Of a DNA stretch of 64,000 bases, positions 60,759-64,000 are shown piece after piece; the first letter of the stretch is position 1, and every line of letters starts with the position of its first letter. The position numbers were made by a program, and so were the translations under genes. The notes beneath the pieces are model-generated. The model saw only the letters and a program-made list of their open reading frames with translations, searched no databases and was not told the DNA's origin. Source of the DNA: Fervidobacterium_A thailandense (lineage in GTDB: Bacteria > Thermotogota > Thermotogae > Thermotogales > Fervidobacteriaceae); the NCBI RefSeq assembly GCF_041505935.1, contig NZ_CP140110.1. One strand, 5' to 3'.

Positions 60759-60789
60759 GCTCGTCGCCCCCTTCTCCGTCGAAAGCTAC

Positions 60790-60842
60790 TTGTGTAAGTT
60801 ATCTTATTCACAATTATACCACACCTTTTCTGTTCGGGTCAA
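60790..60842 (-). promoter_or_regulatory. rex promoter with possible Rex operator
   Basis: Minus strand: TTGACC (60842-60837), 18 bases, then an extended -10 TGGTATAAT (60821-60813). Directly downstream, TTGTG and CACAA form an inverted repeat 24 bases in all (60813-60790) with 14 bases between. Rex sites usually have TTGTGA and TCACAA 6 bases apart, so the spacing is wrong; autoregulation is only a guess. Confidence 0.55.
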
Positions 60843-60886
60843 CGAGACCGAAGGTGGAGAAACAATTAGAATTAAATTGGGAACGT

Positions 60887-61528
60887 TTATAGTCCCAACT
60901 CAAAGGTTGCGAGAAGAACCTTAAACCTTCCGGGTTGACGATACGAAGTTTCAACGACCAAGAAGTAGTTGCAAATCCTTTGAGGACTCGCACAATCGGT
61001 GCACCATCCCGTTTTAGAACAAGGGGTTTCCAAGTTCAAACGCTTAGAGTTCATTGGGGATATGTACCGAATTCTCTCTCTGGCACTCTGGACGTCCGGT
61101 ACGAGCTTATTGACGCTCGCAACTATAATCACATTTTTCGGACCAAAGCAGAGTGCTGCCACCCTGTTACCGTTCCCGTCAAGGAAAACAAGTTTACCGT
61201 CTTCCGTAATCGCGTTGGCACTGCATAGATAGTAATCTGCCCCAAAGGATTTTAGTTCAATCTCACGCCTTTCTTCGGCACTTTTTACGCTGTACCTATC
61301 GAGGAAGTTGTAACTTCCGTTTCTCAGAAGCTCTAAAACACCCGTTTCCTGAAGAGATAGTGAGCCACCTACCGCAACGGTTGAACCTGGAGCAATCAAT
61401 TCTTCAATGGTTTTCAAAAGTTCCTCCCGACTTTTTACGATCCAACTTTCAAAGCCTCTTTTCTTGAGTTCAGACACGAGCTTTTCGGCCAACTTTTCGT
61501 ACTTCCAGCTGTAGAGTTGTTCGCGCAC
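60887..61528 (-). CDS. LUD-domain protein (DUF162)
   Basis: The 213-residue protein is one LUD domain: GSTVAVGGSLSLQETGVLELL (about 48-68), LCSANAITEDGKLVFLDGNGNRVAALCFGPKNVIIVASVNKLV in outline, and a C-terminal cysteine motif CSKTGWCTDCASPQRICN (about 169-186). LUD proteins of the LutC type serve lactate oxidation, but this group lacks an iron-sulfur LutA/B partner nearby and its role is unknown. The cysteines could bind a metal. The GTG at 61528 follows AAGGGGTGG. It lies between rex and the debranching enzyme, on the same strand as both. Confidence 0.88.
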   Translation of the reverse strand: MREQLYSWKYEKLAEKLVSELKKRGFESWIVKSREELLKTIEELIAPGSTVAVGGSLSLQETGVLELLRNGSYNFLDRYSVKSAEERREIELKSFGADYYLCSANAITEDGKLVFLDGNGNRVAALCFGPKNVIIVASVNKLVPDVQSARERIRYISPMNSKRLNLETPCSKTGWCTDCASPQRICNYFLVVETSYRQPGRFKVLLATFELGL

Positions 61529-61580
61529 AGTAGTCCACCCCTTTTTAACGTATCCAGGTTTTAATTCGATTATATTTTAC

Positions 61581-63737
61581 TCACTTTGTGATCAAGATGA
61601 CGGTACTGTGAGGTTGTGCCAAGTAATGCCCGGCAACAGGCTCCGGTGTATCAAGGAAATCCGAAGGGTAGGGTTTTGACGTATCCACAACACGGTACCA
61701 ACGTTTTCCGTGGATAGGTGGAAGTACGAAATTCAGGGGTTCCTTCCACTGGTTTAGTATCACGTAGATATCATCGTCGATCGTTTCTCCCTTTACAGGA
61801 TCAAACCCGGATATCATGAACGCAATCGAGTGCGAGAAGTAACTCAAATCTGGCTCAAATGGATTCACACCGTGCCACGTGATGTCCGTTATCAAATTCC
61901 CAAACTTATCGTACCTTTGATAAAAACACTCTCTTTTCAACGCGGGATGGGATTTTCTAAAGTGAATCATCTTTTTCACGAAATCGAATATATCCCTGTG
62001 TTTTTCCTTTAGTGTCCAGTCAAGCCAAGTTGTTTCGTTATCCTGACAGTACGCGTTGTTGTTACCGTACTGGGTTCTGAACATCTCGTCACCCATGAGG
62101 ATCATGGGGGTGCCGTGTGAAACCATCAGTATAGCGAAGAAATTCTTCACCTGCTGCTTTCTTATGCGGATTATTTCTGGATCATCCGTGTCACCTTCGA
62201 CTCCCCAGTTATAGCTAAAGTTCTCGTCAGCTCCATCTTTGTTCCCTTCACCGTTTGCTTCGTTGTGTTTTTGGTTGTACGAAACCAGGTCCCTCATCGT
62301 AAAACCATCATGGCAAGTTATGAAGTTTATGCTTGCGTGCGGTTTCCTGTTGTAGTACAGATCCGGACTACCCGCTATCCGGAGCATCAACTCCTGGATG
62401 ACGCCGTTGTCGCCCCGTATAAATCTCCTAACGCAATCCCTGTATTTGCCGTTCCACTCGGCCCATCCTTCGGGAAATTGTCCAAGATGATATCCACCTG
62501 CCGCGTCCCATCCTTCAGCTATGAGTTTCAGTTTTCCGACGATCGGGTCTTCTGCGATATCTTTCAACAGCGACAAATCCCCTATCCATCGTCCGTCGGG
62601 CGTGCGACCGAGCACGGAGGCAAGATCAAACCGGAAACCGTCAACGTGCATCTCGGTTGCCCAGTAACGCAGACTATCTATTATCATTTCCTTCACGACC
62701 GGATGGTTGCAGTTGAGCGTGTTACCACAACCAGAGTAGTTCAAGTAATACCTTTTGTTCGTTGGATTTAGCATGTAGTAGATTTCGTTATCTATACCTC
62801 TAAAGCACAGCGTGGGCCCCTTTTCGCTACCCTCGCCTGTGTGGTTGTACACAACATCGAGGATGACCTCGAAACCGTGTCTGTGAAGTTCCTTGACGAA
62901 ATCCTTGAACAAAAACACCTGTTCCCCGAGCTTCAAACCAACTGAATAGTTGCCAGTCACCGCGAAAAAGTTCAATGGATTGTATCCCCAAACGTCTTTG
63001 AGCCTTTCACCGGTGAAGGGATTAACATTCGGATTGGAGTTCAGATTGAACTCGAATATGGGCATCAATTCTATTGTCGTAACTCCAAGTTCTTTCAAGT
63101 GGTCGAGCTTTTCTATTATCCCAAGAAAGGTACCGGGGAACTTTACCTTAGACGTTGGACTTATCGTAAACAAGCGTACGTGCATCTCGTAAATGATCGT
63201 CTCGTTCCAGGGAATGTGCAGTTGTCTATCGTCGCCCCAATCGTACTTCGAGTCGTCTATCACTATGGACTTTATCATACTCGTAGCTGAATCGAGTGTT
63301 GAAAATGATAGATCTTGCATCGGGGAATTGGGGTCATAACCGTAAACCGCGGGATCGTCCCAGTCGAAAAACGTGGTTATGGCCTTCGCGTACGGATCGA
63401 TCAACAATTTATTTTTGTTGAACCTCTTGCCGTTTATCGGATCGTACGGACCGTCTATACGCCATCCGTAGTACTGTCCATGACCAACACCGTAAACATA
63501 GATGTGCCATATATCACCGGTTTTGTTCTTGACCGGATCAAGAACGAATCTGTGTGACGGTGTTACATCGTAGTAATTTTGGTACAGTTCAAGGACAACA
63601 CTGGTTGCGTTCCGTGAGAATATTGCAAAGTTCGTCCCCGTTTCATCCGGTGTTGCCCCAAGCCTCGGATACCCACGCTTCGTTCTGAGCTTGACCTCCG
63701 GACCAGGATTCTTGTATTGGGCTGGGTAATCGGGCAT
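61581..63737 (-). CDS. glgX: Glycogen debranching enzyme, GlgX/isoamylase type (GH13)
   Basis: The enzyme hydrolyses alpha-1,6 branches of glycogen or limit dextrins. The 718-residue protein has an N-terminal beta sandwich (CBM48-like, about 20-150) and the GH13 barrel: DVVYNHTGEG (294-303), nucleophile Asp371 in GFRFDLASVLGR, acid Glu408 in LIAEGWDAAGG, and Asp477 in FITCHDGFT. There is no signal peptide. The ATG at 63737 is chosen because GGGGTG lies 6 bases upstream; a GTG three codons earlier is less well placed. It begins 14 bases after the upstream prenyltransferase gene, so they are co-transcribed. Confidence 0.95.
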   Translation of the reverse strand: MPDYPAQYKNPGPEVKLRTKRGYPRLGATPDETGTNFAIFSRNATSVVLELYQNYYDVTPSHRFVLDPVKNKTGDIWHIYVYGVGHGQYYGWRIDGPYDPINGKRFNKNKLLIDPYAKAITTFFDWDDPAVYGYDPNSPMQDLSFSTLDSATSMIKSIVIDDSKYDWGDDRQLHIPWNETIIYEMHVRLFTISPTSKVKFPGTFLGIIEKLDHLKELGVTTIELMPIFEFNLNSNPNVNPFTGERLKDVWGYNPLNFFAVTGNYSVGLKLGEQVFLFKDFVKELHRHGFEVILDVVYNHTGEGSEKGPTLCFRGIDNEIYYMLNPTNKRYYLNYSGCGNTLNCNHPVVKEMIIDSLRYWATEMHVDGFRFDLASVLGRTPDGRWIGDLSLLKDIAEDPIVGKLKLIAEGWDAAGGYHLGQFPEGWAEWNGKYRDCVRRFIRGDNGVIQELMLRIAGSPDLYYNRKPHASINFITCHDGFTMRDLVSYNQKHNEANGEGNKDGADENFSYNWGVEGDTDDPEIIRIRKQQVKNFFAILMVSHGTPMILMGDEMFRTQYGNNNAYCQDNETTWLDWTLKEKHRDIFDFVKKMIHFRKSHPALKRECFYQRYDKFGNLITDITWHGVNPFEPDLSYFSHSIAFMISGFDPVKGETIDDDIYVILNQWKEPLNFVLPPIHGKRWYRVVDTSKPYPSDFLDTPEPVAGHYLAQPHSTVILITK

Positions 63738-63751
63738 ATCAACCACCCCGC

Positions 63752-64000
63752 TTAAGTTTCAGCGATCCTTGTCACTAAAATCTTTATTTTTTCTTTGTAC
63801 TCGCTTGAGATCTTCAGTTCCTCGAGTAGCTTGAGTCCCTCACTAACCAACGACTCTATCTTCTTTCGAACCACATCCAGCGCCCCAGAATTTCGTATGT
63901 ATTCCGCAATTCTTTCGATCTCCTCTGGAAGCTTGTCCTTCCGGTTAATCAGCCCGATGATTTCCTCGCGGGCTTCTGGTAGCAATTTGAGAGCCGTTTG
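63752..64000 (-). CDS. Polyprenyl diphosphate synthase, C-terminal end (cut by window edge)
   Basis: The frame is open to base 64000 and only the last 82 residues are present. They read as helices with ALKLLPEAREEIIGLINRK, YIRNSGALDVVRKKIESLVSEGLKLLEEL and a final EYKEKIKILVTRI in outline. This GALxxxRxxxxxxxxEGLxLLxxL pattern is the C-terminal end of trans-isoprenyl diphosphate synthases (farnesyl, geranylgeranyl or longer). The aspartate-rich motifs lie outside the window, so chain length and even the family are not fully secured. The upstream end of an operon with glgX. Confidence 0.6.
   Translation of the reverse strand, partial: QTALKLLPEAREEIIGLINRKDKLPEEIERIAEYIRNSGALDVVRKKIESLVSEGLKLLEELKISSEYKEKIKILVTRIAET

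Noticed and set aside
1..64000. Mobile elements, prophage or recent transfer.
   Set aside because: No transposase, integrase, direct terminal repeats or shift in base or codon style is apparent by reading.

Overview
The window looks like a stretch of chromosome from a thermophilic member of the Thermotogales, most likely Fervidobacterium or a close relative. This is inference from gene content and style. It carries an IspH-ribosomal protein S1 fusion, an adenosylcobalamin-dependent ribonucleotide reductase, a GatAB amidotransferase, an hrcA-grpE-dnaJ operon without dnaK, envelope proteins of the LPP20/CsgG type, many TTG/GTG starts with strong GGAGG sites, and very tight gene packing. I see no insertion sequence, prophage, CRISPR array or origin.

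Layout. (1) 1-3111, minus strand: a three-gene operon of an MFS transporter, a SIMPL-domain protein and a Lon-like protease cut by the window edge. (2) 3456-8502, plus strand: ffh, rpsP, khpA, rimM, trmD, a SPOUT RNA methyltransferase, rplS and lepB, joining translation, tRNA/rRNA modification and protein export, closed by a bidirectional terminator. (3) 8560-13946, minus strand: an envelope cluster of three LPP20-like proteins (one fused into a 900-residue protein) and a CsgG-like protein. This is the least explained locus here. (4) 13947-14652: a 706-base gap with a roughly 50-base imperfect inverted repeat, followed by a DUF1292-type acidic protein with a His-Glu repeat and tRNA-Thr(GGT). 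(5) 15198-28293, plus strand: a phosphate transporter and apt, then pgi, a small unknown, coaE, a transaldolase, aspS, a STAS protein, cmk, ispH-S1, der, a cysteine-cluster protein and an HD-GYP protein. (6) rpsB alone, with its own promoter, structured leader and terminator. (7) hrcA-grpE-dnaJ with a CIRCE operator, followed by a membrane-anchored propeller protein. (8) A minus-strand pair: a flavin reductase-like protein and a small membrane protein. (9) 34729-54708: sixteen plus-strand genes with no gap above 44 bases (gatA to galM), mixing tRNA amidation, heme chaperone, cell wall (ftsW, murG, murC), chromosome (smc), sensing, FliJ, proteolysis, transport and sugar epimerisation. (10) A polysaccharide deacetylase, a DMT transporter, a GNAT protein, class II nrdJ, rex, a LUD-domain protein, a GlgX-type debranching enzyme and the tail of a polyprenyl synthase.

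How it works together: most of the window is growth machinery (translation, export, wall, nucleotides) in long co-directional operons. Regulation visible in the sequence is limited. There is a CIRCE site before hrcA, several promoters with an extended -10 of the form TGnTATAAT, a structured rpsB leader, five intrinsic terminators or attenuators, and a possible autoregulatory repeat at rex. The candidate undescribed system is the LPP20/CsgG envelope cluster at 8560-13946.
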